This document shows positions 26,723 through 35,611 of a DNA stretch of 64,000 nt, piece by piece. Numbering within the stretch: the first letter of the stretch is position 1; each line of letters begins with the position of its first letter. Origin of the DNA: DVED01 sp963838375 (GTDB taxonomy: Bacteria; Cyanobacteriota; Cyanobacteriia; Cyanobacteriales; Geitlerinemataceae); contig CAWIQY010000015.1 in the NCBI GenBank assembly GCA_963838375.1, positions 1,116,001 to 1,180,000 of the forward strand, written 5' to 3'. A program made the translations under genes and the position numbers. A model generated the notes under the pieces. It saw only the letters and a list, made by a program, of their open reading frames with translations, was not told the DNA's origin and ran no database searches.

Positions 26723-27245
26723 AGGTTTCTTCGGATTTCTGCTCTTTAAACGCCCTTCAGGATGGGAATAAGCACTGTTTAGCAGGATAGCATCGATCGG
26801 GGGTTTCGTTGTGGCGAGCAAGACAAGTCATCTACAATCGCCCGGAAAAGGCTCAATCGCGGAGATTTCACCAGCCCTCTCTAGTCGATCGGCACACCAG
26901 ATTGGCTGTCACGCAAATAGAAATTGTGAATTGGGGCGGACGGGGAGACGGCTTTCACACAAGTCGATGACCACACCAGATCCTAACGCTCTTGGCAAGC
27001 GCAATTTAATCGCAATTAAAATGATATTTTAATTGTAGGGGTGTTTGAGAGAGTCGATCGATCTCGCTCTCGAGCATTAGACGGTGGTAAGAAACCGCCG
27101 GTTGTGCCGTCGAGAGGGTGAGACTCGGGATACGGCAACCCCCTCAAGTACATAGATAGAGAGACTGCCGCAGATTTGACTAAATTGTTTTCCCAAAGAC
27201 AATACACGTTGTTCAATATTTAGTTCAATATTCCAGGAATCTATC
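26723..27245. other. divergent intergenic region with a 23-bp AT-rich inverted repeat
   Basis: 523 bases without a convincing gene. CAATTAAAAT at 27013-27022 and ATTTTAATTG at 27026-27035 form a perfect inverted repeat with a 3-base centre, a possible operator for the downstream desaturase-like gene. Nothing else stands out. Confidence 0.4.
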
Positions 27246-28778
27246 ATGTCAACAAAATTAGAAACGTCAACAGAATCAAACCCTAAAAAAATCGTCGTCG
27301 TCGGTGCGGGTTGGGCGGGGTTGGGCGCCACTTACCACCTAGCGCGTCAGGGCTACGATGTGACGTTACTCGAAGCCGGTTCCTCTCCCGGTGGGTTGGT
27401 GGCGGGTTGGAAAACCCCGGGCGGACGATCGGTGGAAGCGGGAATTCATGGGTTTTGGTATCCGTATCGGAATATTTTCTCCTTAGTTCGAGAATTAGGG
27501 TTAAGTCCGTTCACCTCTTGGACTCGATCGGCACAATATTCTCCCGCCGGATTGGAAGTGGAATCGCCCATTTTTCAAGATGAACCCCGTTTACCCACAC
27601 CGTTGGGAACTTTCATCTACACGCAGTTTAAACGATTACCGTTAGTCGATCGACTTTCCGCTTTGCCGTTACTTTATGCAGTTGTCGATTTCGATAATTC
27701 TGACGCGGCTTGGCGACGATACGACTCGATAACCGCTCGAGAATTATTTAAACAATTTGGAGTTTCGGCAAGGCTCTATCGGGAGTCATTTAATCCCATG
27801 CTGCTGGTGGGTTTATTTGCCCCAGGAGAGCAATGTTCGGCGGCGGCGGCATTGGGAATGCTCTATTACTTTATCTTGGCGCACCAGCCGGATTTTGATG
27901 TGGTTTGGTGTCGCGGAACGGTGGGAGAAATGATTTTCCGTCCTTGGTGCGATCGGATTGAGAAATTAGGCTCAAAAGTGTTAACTAATCGCCGAGTGAG
28001 CGACGTGCGAATGGATGAGTCGGGTACTCAGATAACGGGGGTTGTCTGCGGCGATGAAGTCTTTGATGCCGATGCGGTCATCTTTTCGGTGGGAGTGACT
28101 GGGATGAAGAAAATTGTCGCGGGAAGTCCGGCATTACAACGTCGTCCAGAATTTAGAAATCTCTCTAATTTGGGAGCAGTAGATGTTTTGGGAACCCGCC
28201 TGTGGTTCGATCGAAAAATTCGAGTCCCCCGTGCCTCAAATGCTTGTTTTGGTTTTGATGAAACCACGGGATGGACATTTTTCGATCTCAACGCTTTGCA
28301 CGATGAATTTCGCGACGAACCGGGCAGTGTCATCGAAGTAGATTTTTATCATGCCAATCAGTTTCTAGCCCTGGATGAGGATGAAATTGTCCGCATTGTT
28401 TGCGAGTATCTGACCACCTGCGTGCCGGAATTTCGAGACGCAAAGGTCATCGATCGAAGTGTGGTTCGTTTGCGAGATGCTGTCACCCACTTTTTTCCAG
28501 GTAGCTATCAATATTTACTGCCGCCAAAAACGAGTATCGAAAATCTTTTTATGAGTGGAGATTGGATTGTCACTCGTCACGGATCTTGGTCTCAAGAAAA
28601 GGCATATGTCACGGGTTTGGAAGCGGCAAATTTGACGATCGATCGATTGAGAAGCGGTGAAAAAGCCGCAATTATTCCCATCGAAGCGGACGAACCCCAT
28701 ATCCAAATTGCCCGATCGATGAATCAAACTGTTCGGGATTTGGGACAAGCTTTGTTCCCCAATTTCTGGCTGCCTTAA
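27246..28778 (+). CDS. FAD-dependent carotene desaturase-like oxidoreductase
   Basis: 510 residues. The dinucleotide fold KIVVVGAGWAGLGATYHLAR is near residue 14, followed by LLEAGSSPGGLVAGWKTPGG and VEAGIHGFWYPYRNIF. The C terminus has the second FAD contact ENLFMSGDWIVTRHGSWSQE, then KAYVTGLEAANLTID. This layout matches the phytoene/zeta-carotene desaturase and amine-oxidase superfamily. Among cyanobacterial members it resembles the CrtU/CruE-like and uncharacterised desaturase-like groups more than CrtP or CrtQ; the exact reaction is not assignable here. It is monocistronic, followed by a short dispersed repeat. Confidence 0.8.
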   Translation: MSTKLETSTESNPKKIVVVGAGWAGLGATYHLARQGYDVTLLEAGSSPGGLVAGWKTPGGRSVEAGIHGFWYPYRNIFSLVRELGLSPFTSWTRSAQYSPAGLEVESPIFQDEPRLPTPLGTFIYTQFKRLPLVDRLSALPLLYAVVDFDNSDAAWRRYDSITARELFKQFGVSARLYRESFNPMLLVGLFAPGEQCSAAAALGMLYYFILAHQPDFDVVWCRGTVGEMIFRPWCDRIEKLGSKVLTNRRVSDVRMDESGTQITGVVCGDEVFDADAVIFSVGVTGMKKIVAGSPALQRRPEFRNLSNLGAVDVLGTRLWFDRKIRVPRASNACFGFDETTGWTFFDLNALHDEFRDEPGSVIEVDFYHANQFLALDEDEIVRIVCEYLTTCVPEFRDAKVIDRSVVRLRDAVTHFFPGSYQYLLPPKTSIENLFMSGDWIVTRHGSWSQEKAYVTGLEAANLTIDRLRSGEKAAIIPIEADEPHIQIARSMNQTVRDLGQALFPNFWLP

Positions 28779-28905
28779 TTTTGCGTTCGATACACCCATT
28801 TATGGGTTTATACAGTACATCGAAATAGTACATCGACACTTGGCGATTGCGTTTTCTCCGGACATCCCTAACCAGAACACCACGATCGTCTTTTAATCGA
28901 TTTAC

Positions 28906-28951
28906 GTACAATAAGTAGTTATAGCTTCGCCCAAAAGCATAGAATACCACA
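28906..28951 (+). repeat. 45-bp dispersed repeat, copy 2
   Basis: Matches 8594-8638 at gtacaataagtagt, gcttcgccc and ataccaca with equal spacing. It lies in the 279-base gap before the pseudouridine synthase gene, which holds nothing else recognisable. Confidence 0.5.
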
Positions 28952-29057
28952 TCCGAAAACCCTTGTAAACTCGTTCCACAAATGACCTTATTCTCAATAA
29001 TTTCCGCGAAATCCCAGTTAAAATCGGCTCCGATTCACGAAGATCTACAATTGCAAG

Positions 29058-29990
29058 ATGAATAACTCCCCCATTCACCTCCAAGCCGAAACCCACGCCG
29101 ATCGCCTCGATCGCTTCCTTGCCGAGCGCATTCCGGATCTTTCACGATCGCGCATTCAAGCCTTAATCGAATCCGGTCAAGTCATCCTCAACGATCGTCC
29201 TTGTACCTCCAAAAAAATTGCCATCCAAACCGGCGATCGTCTACAAATCTCCATCCCCGATCCACAACCCTTAGACCTCAAAGCGACACCGATTCCCCTC
29301 GATATCCTCTACGAAGACGATGCTATTATTATTATCAATAAATTCGCCGGACTGGTCGTCCATCCCGCCCCGGGACACGCAGACGACACCCTAGTCAACG
29401 CCCTACTGGCTCACTGCGATACCCTTGCCGGAATTGGTGGCGTCCAGCGTCCCGGCATCGTCCACCGCCTGGACAAAGATACCACCGGAGCGATCGTGGT
29501 CGCCAAAACCGATGCAGCTCTGCAACACCTGCAAGCCCAACTCAAAGCCAAAACCGCCCGCCGAGAATACCTGGGCGTCGTCCACGGTTCACCCACCGCC
29601 GAAAGCGGAACGATCGACAAACCCATCGGACGACATCGAATCGATCGGCAAAAAATGGCAATTACCTCCGAAGAGCGCGGCGGTCGTGCAGCCGTCACCC
29701 ATTGGTCTGTAGAAGAACGCATTGGCAACTACACCCTCATGCGCTTCCAACTCGAAACCGGGCGCACCCATCAAATCCGCGTCCACGCCGCCGACATGGG
29801 ACATCCCATCGTTAGCGATCCCGTCTATGGTTCCCGACGTAGCATCGGGGTCAACTTACCCGGACAAGCCCTGCACGCCTGGAAACTCACTTTGCAACAT
29901 CCCATCTCAGAAGAGACGATCGTGACGATTGCACCGCCTCCCCAAGCCTTTCTCAAACTCCTCGACGTATTGCGACGACGTAATGGCTAG
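29058..29990 (+). CDS. RluA-family pseudouridine synthase (RluD-like)
   Basis: 310 residues. An N-terminal S4 RNA-binding domain (DRLDRFLAERIPDLSRSRIQ, then LIESGQVILNDRPCTSK) precedes the catalytic domain. The catalytic Asp is in the family motif IVHRLDKDTTGAIVVAKTD near residue 138. GVVHGSP, LETGRTHQIRVHAADMGHPI and DPVYG complete it. S4 plus RluA domain is the arrangement of RluD, which modifies helix 69 of 23S rRNA; the exact target is inferred. The ATG at 29058 lies after a purine-rich stretch. Followed by a 65-bp MITE and a heptamer repeat. Confidence 0.9.
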   Translation: MNNSPIHLQAETHADRLDRFLAERIPDLSRSRIQALIESGQVILNDRPCTSKKIAIQTGDRLQISIPDPQPLDLKATPIPLDILYEDDAIIIINKFAGLVVHPAPGHADDTLVNALLAHCDTLAGIGGVQRPGIVHRLDKDTTGAIVVAKTDAALQHLQAQLKAKTARREYLGVVHGSPTAESGTIDKPIGRHRIDRQKMAITSEERGGRAAVTHWSVEERIGNYTLMRFQLETGRTHQIRVHAADMGHPIVSDPVYGSRRSIGVNLPGQALHAWKLTLQHPISEETIVTIAPPPQAFLKLLDVLRRRNG

Positions 29991-30000
29991 TCACCAATAG

Positions 30001-30065
30001 ACATCTTGGGACATACACCTCAAACCCTTGCTCTGTCTAGGCAAAAAACGAGTTTTCCCAGATGT
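30001..30065 (-). mobile_element. 65-bp MITE-like element, second copy
   Basis: Reverse-complement homologue of 861-925, sharing gttttttgcct, aagggtttgaggt and the acatct ends. Outer TAG and CTA extend the inverted ends to tagacatct/agatgtcta. Non-coding. Confidence 0.65.
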
Positions 30066-30072
30066 CTAGTCA

Positions 30073-30108
30073 CTAATAACTAATAACTAATAACTAATAA
30101 CTAATAAC
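30073..30108 (+). repeat. heptameric tandem repeat (ACTAATA)n
   Basis: Five successive 7-base units directly after the MITE. Short tandemly repeated repetitive (STRR) heptamers are a known feature of filamentous cyanobacteria. Confidence 0.85.
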
Positions 30109-30218
30109 ATAAGAGCGGGCTTTTCAAACAAGATACTGGCACAACCAATAACCTATTTGCTAAACCCGCCCCGATGGATTGAAAAGCAGCCTTGGGAACT
30201 TACCCTTTTCCAACCGTC

Positions 30219-30974
30219 TTAACGACTCGGTACCTTAGCCAGGTAATTGAGATTTTGGGTATTAACCCGTTCGCCAGGATTGGTTGGCAACTTGGCAGAG
30301 CGAGCCATATCTAGGAACAATGAAGGATTGCCAGCCTTGGCTTGCTTTTCTTGGGGAATAAAACGACGAACTTGATTCTGCCAAACAGTTTGGGGGAAAC
30401 CCAAAACAGATCGGTGGTATTCGCCGTAACGCGGTGTTTTCAGGTTGAAAGGGGTTTCTCCCATCGCCCGCTGAGGCAAATTCCGACGCCGTTGGTAAGG
30501 AACGATCGTATCGCCGAAGTTTTCCAGATATTCATCGCTGGCGAGCAAAGCATCGATGAAGCCTCGGATGCCTTCGTTGGCAATGACGATCGACCAAGCA
30601 ATCTTTTCCCGTTCGCTATAGACATCGCGACCGAGCACGCGCTGCACGCACATCTCGACAAACCGATAATTGTTATTGGTTTCAAAATTGCGACGGCGGA
30701 ACGAGTCAGACAGCACTAGACCGCGAACAAACTCGCGAACCGTAATCCGACCGTCTCGCAGTTGCGATTCCAATGCTGTTTGGCGATTGCTTTTGAGAAT
30801 TTGATGTTCGCTGAAAATCTGGCGGTATGCCGCCCAGATCAACTCATCTATTCCCGTTTGGGACAGCAGGTTTTCTGTATCGTAAACTTTCGGTTGCTCC
30901 TCACCGGGAATTTCATATCCGGGAACCCGTGTATTGGGTGTCGAGGGCTTATAGCTCAGTAAAGGTATTGCCAC
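30219..30974 (-). CDS. cpcG: phycobilisome rod-core linker polypeptide
   Basis: 251 residues, the normal length of CpcG. The N terminus MAIPLLSYKPSTPNTRVPGY is diagnostic. A single PBS-linker domain spans about residues 35-170 (QIFSEHQILKSNRQTALESQ, GRITVREFVRGLVLSDSFRR, NYRFVEMCVQRVLGRDVYSE). The C-terminal extension (GFPQTVWQNQVRRF) contacts the core. It joins phycocyanin rods to the allophycocyanin core. It has no hydrophobic C-terminal helix, so it is CpcG1-type rather than the CpcL membrane linker. Monocistronic here, away from any cpc operon. Confidence 0.93.
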   Translation of the reverse strand: MAIPLLSYKPSTPNTRVPGYEIPGEEQPKVYDTENLLSQTGIDELIWAAYRQIFSEHQILKSNRQTALESQLRDGRITVREFVRGLVLSDSFRRRNFETNNNYRFVEMCVQRVLGRDVYSEREKIAWSIVIANEGIRGFIDALLASDEYLENFGDTIVPYQRRRNLPQRAMGETPFNLKTPRYGEYHRSVLGFPQTVWQNQVRRFIPQEKQAKAGNPSLFLDMARSAKLPTNPGERVNTQNLNYLAKVPSR

Positions 30975-31049
30975 GTTAATTTCTCCGTCAGATTCTAACG
31001 TTTAGTTATTGAATTTTAGATTAGGGACTTGCTGTGAACGATCCGACGC

Positions 31050-31290
31050 TGATGCGTTGCATACAACGCGGGCTTCTCCATTCATGGGGAATTGCCTCCA
31101 GAGCTCAGTCGCTCTGTCGATCTTACATTCCTGGGGTAGTCGCTCGTGGGGGAAACCCCCAAGCCAGATTGGCTGACCGCGATACCTCTTCCCAGGGCAG
31201 GAGTCCGGGTTCCCAAGACCCAAATTTTCTCTTGCGACCTGTACTTACGAGCTTGGTTTGTGCTGATGGCATTGAGGGTCAAGATGAATC
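31050..31290 (-). ncRNA. candidate structured RNA or decayed repeat
   Basis: Dense short palindromes: GCGTTG/CAACGC at 31054-31069, GGGGG-AAA-CCCCC at 31148-31160 and AGCCA-GAT-TGGCT at 31162-31174, plus pairing between aggagtccgggttcc-type arms. The GC content and packing differ from the flanks. I do not recognise an RNA family, and the strand is a guess. It could equally be the relic of a mobile element. Confidence 0.3.
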
Positions 31291-31728
31291 TATTTTATCA
31301 GAATCTGCTCGCCTCCTCATGCCCGCCCAACTGACCATCTCTGGCGATCGTCGGTTGAGTCAGACCCGCAATTTGTACCTCGCTCGGCTTTCATCGCGCT
31401 GACCGTTATGGCGACGGAATGAAAACCTCTCTAGTTAAATACAAATCTCATGTTTCTGAGTAAAAGTCACAATCTGTAACATTTTTTTATAAAAATAATC
31501 CCCAGTTTACTGAAATATTGCTCGAGGAACAGAGCGCCTGTTGGCTCCTGCCGTCGAGGGTGGGACGCCAATCTAGAGTGTTTCTGGGTATGCTTCTCGA
31601 GGTCACGCAGTCGGTCTGATACAGGAGCAATCGCCGATCGAATTCTATGGGATCTAAAATCGATCGAATTTTCCAGATAGCGAATCAATTCTATTCATCA
31701 ATCCGATTCAGACCTCCAGCGCCCGTAA

Positions 31729-31768
31729 AGAATGAATCCCCAACTCGATCGAGCTGGGGATTCATTCT
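31729..31768. terminator. 40-bp near-perfect palindrome
   Basis: AGAATGAATCCCC and its complement flank a CTCGATCGAG centre with one mismatched pair. It could end transcription from either side or be an extragenic palindrome; no gene ends close by. Confidence 0.4.
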
Positions 31769-31849
31769 ACGAAAAATTGGGTGAAATTTCCAACAATCGG
31801 TCAACCTTAATCAGGAGTTAAACTTGGAGAAATCACCCTCGTTTTGTGT

Positions 31850-31890
31850 CAAAAAATAAATTCAAGAACTTTCCATAGAAAGTTCTTGAA
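31850..31890 (-). terminator. rho-independent terminator of csbD
   Basis: A 13-bp perfect stem (TTCAAGAACTTTC at 31861-31873 with its complement at 31878-31890), a 4-base loop, and on the minus strand a following TTTATTTTTTG. It lies 45 bases past the csbD stop. Confidence 0.85.
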
Positions 31891-31934
31891 TTAGACAGCT
31901 TACAGCAGACTACGATGAGAACGATTTAAAGTCC

Positions 31935-32117
31935 TTAGTCAACCGCTTTCTTAACGGCGTCTTTGACATCTTCCTTGGCATGACCAGCTTTGGCTTCTGC
32001 TTGCTTGGCTTGACCTTCTGCCTTGTCTTTGGGATCTCCGGTCAATTCGCTGGCAGCTTCTTGAATTTTGCCTTCAACATTCTTAGCAGTGGCTTTAGCG
32101 CGATCTTCGAGACTCAT
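31935..32117 (-). CDS. CsbD-family stress-response protein
   Basis: 60 residues from the ATG at 32117, preceded by AGAAGG. MSLEDRAKATAKNVEGKIQE and ASELTGDPKDKAEGQAKQAE match the small, hydrophilic, Ala/Lys-rich CsbD family. These proteins are induced by general stress in many bacteria; their molecular role is unknown. An in-frame extension to 32180 has no ribosome site. It has its own terminator and is a single-gene unit. Confidence 0.88.
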   Translation of the reverse strand: MSLEDRAKATAKNVEGKIQEAASELTGDPKDKAEGQAKQAEAKAGHAKEDVKDAVKKAVD

Positions 32118-32385
32118 AATAATACCTTCTGTTTTTTTCTTTTCTTCTGCTACTAGATTAAGCGATCGCCCTTCTTCCAAGCATCTGCCTTGGGACAGAT
32201 CGATCGCTCTTTTTGAACCTCATTCTGAAGGAATAGAGATTAATGCTCATACACGAAGGGGTTTGGGTGTGGTCTCGGCGCGCGACTTGACGTTTGGGCT
32301 GGCACTTGAATCTAAACGCGGACAATTAAATTTAGACAATTAAATTTAAAATAAACATGGACAATTCGCGATCGAGCATGACCCC

Positions 32386-33312
32386 ATGACTGCAACTGCT
32401 ACTCCATCCCAAATCGGACTGGTTTCTCGCCTGGTTAACGGTATTCTTTCCATCGAACCCGTATACGAGTTTGCCAAACACCAAGCCCGCCAGATGATGA
32501 TTAAACGGGCAGAGAAAATCGGCGTGCCGTGGCGCCAAGAAGCCGAAGCACTTCGATCGCAAAACCTGGAAGCCGAATTTGCCCGAGTCCAAAACTCCAG
32601 CGTGATTTATCCCGAATATTACCTGCGTTCCTTCCATGCCTACGAAACCGGAAACCTGAACTGGGAAGCGGCGACAGAATTAGCAGTGGCAGCCAAAGCC
32701 GTCCACGCCAAGATTTGGCCCGAAGCTGGGGCGCAGGGAGACGCCAAATTGCGGCAAAGCTATCACGACCTCCTCAAAACCCAACTCCCCAAAATCCCCA
32801 ACGATATCCTCGATCTCGGCTGCGGTGTCGGTTTGAGTAGCTTTTCGCTACAACAGGTCTATCCCGAAGCCCAAGTCACGGGTTTGGATTTATCACCCCA
32901 TTTCCTTGCCGTTGCCCGCCACCAATCCCAGACACACCACACGGCATCCCCGCTTCGTTGGGTTCATGCAGCAGCGGAAGAGACCCGATTACCTGATGCC
33001 TCGTTCGACCTAGTTTCCTTGTTCCTGGTGTGTCACGAACTGCCCCAATCTGCAACTCGTGCCATTCTCCGGGAAGCGCGCCGGCTGTTGCGTCCGACGG
33101 GTCATCTCGGCATTATGGAGATGAATCCGCGTTCGGAAGTCTTTGCCAAGATGCCGCCTTATATCTTGACGTTGCTCAAAAGTACGGAACCCTATTTAGA
33201 CGAGTATTTTTCGTTGGATTTAGCGCGGGAAATTGTTGAAGCGGGGTTTGAGATACCCCGAATCGAGAGCAACAGTCCCCGTCACCGGACGGTGATTGCT
33301 GGGGCGAAGTGA
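32386..33312 (+). CDS. class I SAM-dependent methyltransferase
   Basis: 308 residues. An N-terminal helical region of about 140 residues (PVYEFAKHQARQMMIKRAEK, VIYPEYYLRSFHAYETGNLN) precedes a Rossmann methyltransferase domain. Motif I is NDILDLGCGVGLSSFSLQQV near residue 140. VTGLDLSPHFLAVARHQ, then DASFDLVSLFLVCHELP and RRLLRPTGHLGIMEMNP, complete the fold. The extended N terminus is seen in a conserved cyanobacterial/plastid group of methyltransferases; the substrate is unknown to me. It stands alone, divergent from csbD. Confidence 0.85.
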   Translation: MTATATPSQIGLVSRLVNGILSIEPVYEFAKHQARQMMIKRAEKIGVPWRQEAEALRSQNLEAEFARVQNSSVIYPEYYLRSFHAYETGNLNWEAATELAVAAKAVHAKIWPEAGAQGDAKLRQSYHDLLKTQLPKIPNDILDLGCGVGLSSFSLQQVYPEAQVTGLDLSPHFLAVARHQSQTHHTASPLRWVHAAAEETRLPDASFDLVSLFLVCHELPQSATRAILREARRLLRPTGHLGIMEMNPRSEVFAKMPPYILTLLKSTEPYLDEYFSLDLAREIVEAGFEIPRIESNSPRHRTVIAGAK

Positions 33313-33348
33313 ACCTTTAGAACAGACATCTTAAAAGCCTAATCCCAG

Positions 33349-33945
33349 CTATTTCTGGAATGCTTGTTGAAACGTCTTAATTGCATCAACATGATTTGCC
33401 ATATTAATACAACCTAACAACAACTCTCGATCGATCCCTTTAACTTCTTCACTATTGGCAATCTGTTCGTAGCCAAGTGTATCACCTTCTCCCCGCAGGT
33501 GATAGAACTCTAATACTCCATCTTCCCAGAACCACACTTCCTTAATTTTGAGCCGCTTGTAGGCTTCTAACTTGTTGATGCCGCCACTAGAAAATACCAC
33601 CTCGATCGCCAAATCCGGTAGCTTGCGACCTGGAGCAAGTTTATAAGATTCATCCGCTTCTCGCTTAACACCTACCCCTTCACTTTCTAGAGTCATCGAA
33701 CCTGTGGGAGTAAAGTCGAACCCTGCCATCAGCAGGAATAGCTCCAACAAGGCAGCAATTCTCTTTTTAACAGTTTCGTGTGGTTCTCCAGGCATTTGTA
33801 GTATCTCCAAAACGCCATCCAGGAAAGAGAGTCGATATCCCGGACGGTCTAACAATTGCTCGACGGCTTTGAACTCTCTCCAGGTGAGTCCCTCAAACAG
33901 CAGGGGTGATTCCTTGATGGGTGTGGCTAGGGTGGCTGAGGTCAT
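33349..33945 (-). CDS. Uma2-family putative nuclease (DUF820)
   Basis: 198 residues from the ATG at 33945 (MTSATLATPIKESPLLFEGL), the usual type of N terminus. The frame is open back to an ATG at 34020 that directly abuts the scpB stop codon, so a longer form is possible. The core motifs are GYRLSFLDGVLEILQMPGEP, GVGVKREADESYKLAP and KLPDLAIEVVFSSGGINKLE, with YKRLKIKEVWFWEDGVLEFY. They form the PD-(D/E)xK-like Uma2 fold. Its role is undefined. It probably shares a transcript with scpB. Confidence 0.85.
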   Translation of the reverse strand: MTSATLATPIKESPLLFEGLTWREFKAVEQLLDRPGYRLSFLDGVLEILQMPGEPHETVKKRIAALLELFLLMAGFDFTPTGSMTLESEGVGVKREADESYKLAPGRKLPDLAIEVVFSSGGINKLEAYKRLKIKEVWFWEDGVLEFYHLRGEGDTLGYEQIANSEEVKGIDRELLLGCINMANHVDAIKTFQQAFQK

Positions 33946-34020
33946 GTGAGTATCTAGTTTGTTTTCGGGGAATAATAAATAACCAGAGGCTGTTTTAAAC
34001 GTATTGTATTGTGTAAGCAT

Positions 34021-34566
34021 TCAGAGATCGGCTTCGATGACATATTCATCATCTTCGTCTTCATTTTTTCGATCGGGAATTACCATCCCTTCCAACATCG
34101 GTAAATTTTCCAGATGGAAATACTGATGAAATTTCTGTGTCACTTGCACGAGATACGATCGACCGTTGCCTTCGCTGCGGCTCCGACGAATTAAGCCCAG
34201 TTGTATGAGTTCTTGGACGTGTTGATACGCCCCAGAACCCCGCAATTCTACTAAGTCGGTTTGCAAGAGTGGACCTTTGAGGGCGATCGCCGCTAGGGTT
34301 CGCAGCGCCCCCACGCCCAATTCGGCAGGAACCAACGCCTGCATGACAGCTTGAAAGGCTTCTCGCAATTGCAGGCTATACCCGCTTTCGGTTTCTACGA
34401 CTTCCAAGGCACTTTCGCGGTGGGCATAATCGTCGATGAGATCGAGTAATGCGTCTTCGGCTTCGGCGCGATCGCATCCAGCATATTCGGTAATTTGCGA
34501 TAGGGACAAGGGTTGACCTTTGAGGTACAAAATCGCTTCAATTTTTGGGGCAAGACGATCGGACAT
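34021..34566 (-). CDS. scpB: segregation and condensation protein B
   Basis: 181 residues from the ATG at 34566. Two winged-helix domains are visible: KIEAILYLKGQPLSLSQITE with LLDLIDDYAHRESALEVVET, then VGALRTLAAIALKGPLLQTD with GSGAYQHVQELIQLGLIRRS. The acidic tail DRKNEDEDDEYVIEADL is common. ScpB dimers bind the kleisin ScpA on SMC and help condense and segregate the chromosome. scpA is not in the window, which is usual in cyanobacteria. The start follows a heptamer repeat tract and has no clear ribosome site. Confidence 0.9.
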   Translation of the reverse strand: MSDRLAPKIEAILYLKGQPLSLSQITEYAGCDRAEAEDALLDLIDDYAHRESALEVVETESGYSLQLREAFQAVMQALVPAELGVGALRTLAAIALKGPLLQTDLVELRGSGAYQHVQELIQLGLIRRSRSEGNGRSYLVQVTQKFHQYFHLENLPMLEGMVIPDRKNEDEDDEYVIEADL

Positions 34567-34576
34567 GGGCAAGGGA

Positions 34577-34623
34577 GTTAATAGTTAATAGTTAATAGTT
34601 AATAGTTAATAGTTATTAGTTAT
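34577..34623 (+). repeat. heptameric tandem repeat (TTAATAG)n
   Basis: Six to seven units with minor variation, immediately upstream of scpB (minus strand). STRR type. Confidence 0.85.
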
Positions 34624-34738
34624 TAGCGATCTTGAGAAGTGGCAACTACAATAAAGTTTCGTGCCACAACGATCGACGATTAATTCTATTCCCCATTTTT
34701 GTGGGTCTCCAGAGCTTCGACTGCCGATCGACGATCGA

Positions 34739-35548
34739 CTAGGATTGTTCTCGTGTTGTGCGAGTCATTTGAGAAATGGCGGCTTCGTCCCATCCCGGTT
34801 CCTGGCTTTCCATTCCCAACCAAAGTAAGTATTCAATATTACCAGCCGGACCGACGATCGGTGACGGGACGGTTCCGCGATACTGCCATCCCAGGGTGTT
34901 GGCTGCCTGCCACACTTGGGTAATGGCGTTGGCGTGGTCTTGGGGATCGCGGACGACGCCTTTTTTGCCAACTCGATCGCGTCCCACCTCAAATTGGGGT
35001 TTCACGAGTAATACCACCTCTCGTGGCGGTTGCAGAAGTTGCCACATGGCGGGCAAAATTTTGCTCAAAGAGATAAACGAGACATCGGCAACTCCGAAGT
35101 CGGGTTTGGGGGAATCGTCAGAATATAACTGTTCGGGTTGCAAGTAGCGGAGGTTGGTGCGTTCTTTGAGAATGACGCGAGGATCGTTGCGCAGCTTCCA
35201 ATCCACTTGACCGTAACCGACATCGACACCGTACACCAATTTTGCCCCGCCTTGTAACAAGCAGTCGGTAAAGCCTCCGGTGGAAATTCCGCCATCGAGG
35301 CAAATTCGATCGACGGTGGAAATGGCAAAGGTTTGCAGCGCTTTCACCAATTTTTCACCGCCGCGAGACACATAGGGAGATCGGGCTTTAATCTCAATTT
35401 CGGCGGTGGTATCGATTTGGGTACCGGGTTTGTCCACTATCTGCCCATTGACCCGCACTTCTCCCGCCTGAATCCATCGCTGGGCAAGTTGCCGCGAGGA
35501 ACACAAGTCTAAGTCTACCAGGAGTCGATCGAGGCGGTGTTTGGGCAT
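34739..35548 (-). CDS. tlyA: TlyA-family 2'-O-rRNA methyltransferase / haemolysin-like protein
   Basis: 269 residues. An N-terminal S4 domain (KHRLDRLLVDLDLCSSRQLA, QAGEVRVNGQIVDKPGTQID) is followed by an FtsJ-like methyltransferase domain. Motifs are RICLDGGISTGGFTDCLLQG (SAM site), VYGVDVGYGQVDWKLRNDPR, VADVSFISLSKILPAMW and VLLVKPQFEVGRDRVGKKGV. The K-D-K-E pattern of 2'-O-methyltransferases appears to be present. TlyA modifies 16S/23S rRNA in actinobacteria; the cyanobacterial target is inferred. Preceded by a heptamer tract and a hydrolase gene on the same strand. Confidence 0.9.
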   Translation of the reverse strand: MPKHRLDRLLVDLDLCSSRQLAQRWIQAGEVRVNGQIVDKPGTQIDTTAEIEIKARSPYVSRGGEKLVKALQTFAISTVDRICLDGGISTGGFTDCLLQGGAKLVYGVDVGYGQVDWKLRNDPRVILKERTNLRYLQPEQLYSDDSPKPDFGVADVSFISLSKILPAMWQLLQPPREVVLLVKPQFEVGRDRVGKKGVVRDPQDHANAITQVWQAANTLGWQYRGTVPSPIVGPAGNIEYLLWLGMESQEPGWDEAAISQMTRTTREQS

Positions 35549-35581
35549 CAGTAATAAGCAATAAGTAATAAGTAATAAGTG
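35549..35581 (+). repeat. heptameric tandem repeat (AGTAATA)n
   Basis: Four units between gloB and tlyA; the same heptamer family recurs at several gene borders in the window. Confidence 0.85.
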
Positions 35582-35611
35582 ATTGGCTGTTAGTTAGTTT
35601 CCCCTTTCACC

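Larger units (their letters stand above)
30975..31934. other. 960-bp non-coding region, palindrome-rich in its first third
   Basis: No convincing gene. The cpcG promoter should lie at its left end. A structured GC-rich tract occupies about 31050-31290, and two long hairpins lie at 31729-31768 and 31861-31890. The stretch 31300-31700 shows nothing recognisable. Confidence 0.5.

Noticed and set aside
31082..31282. 66-codon frame in the palindrome-rich tract upstream of cpcG as a small gene
   Set aside because: The frame follows hairpin DNA, lacks a ribosome site and has no recognisable domain.
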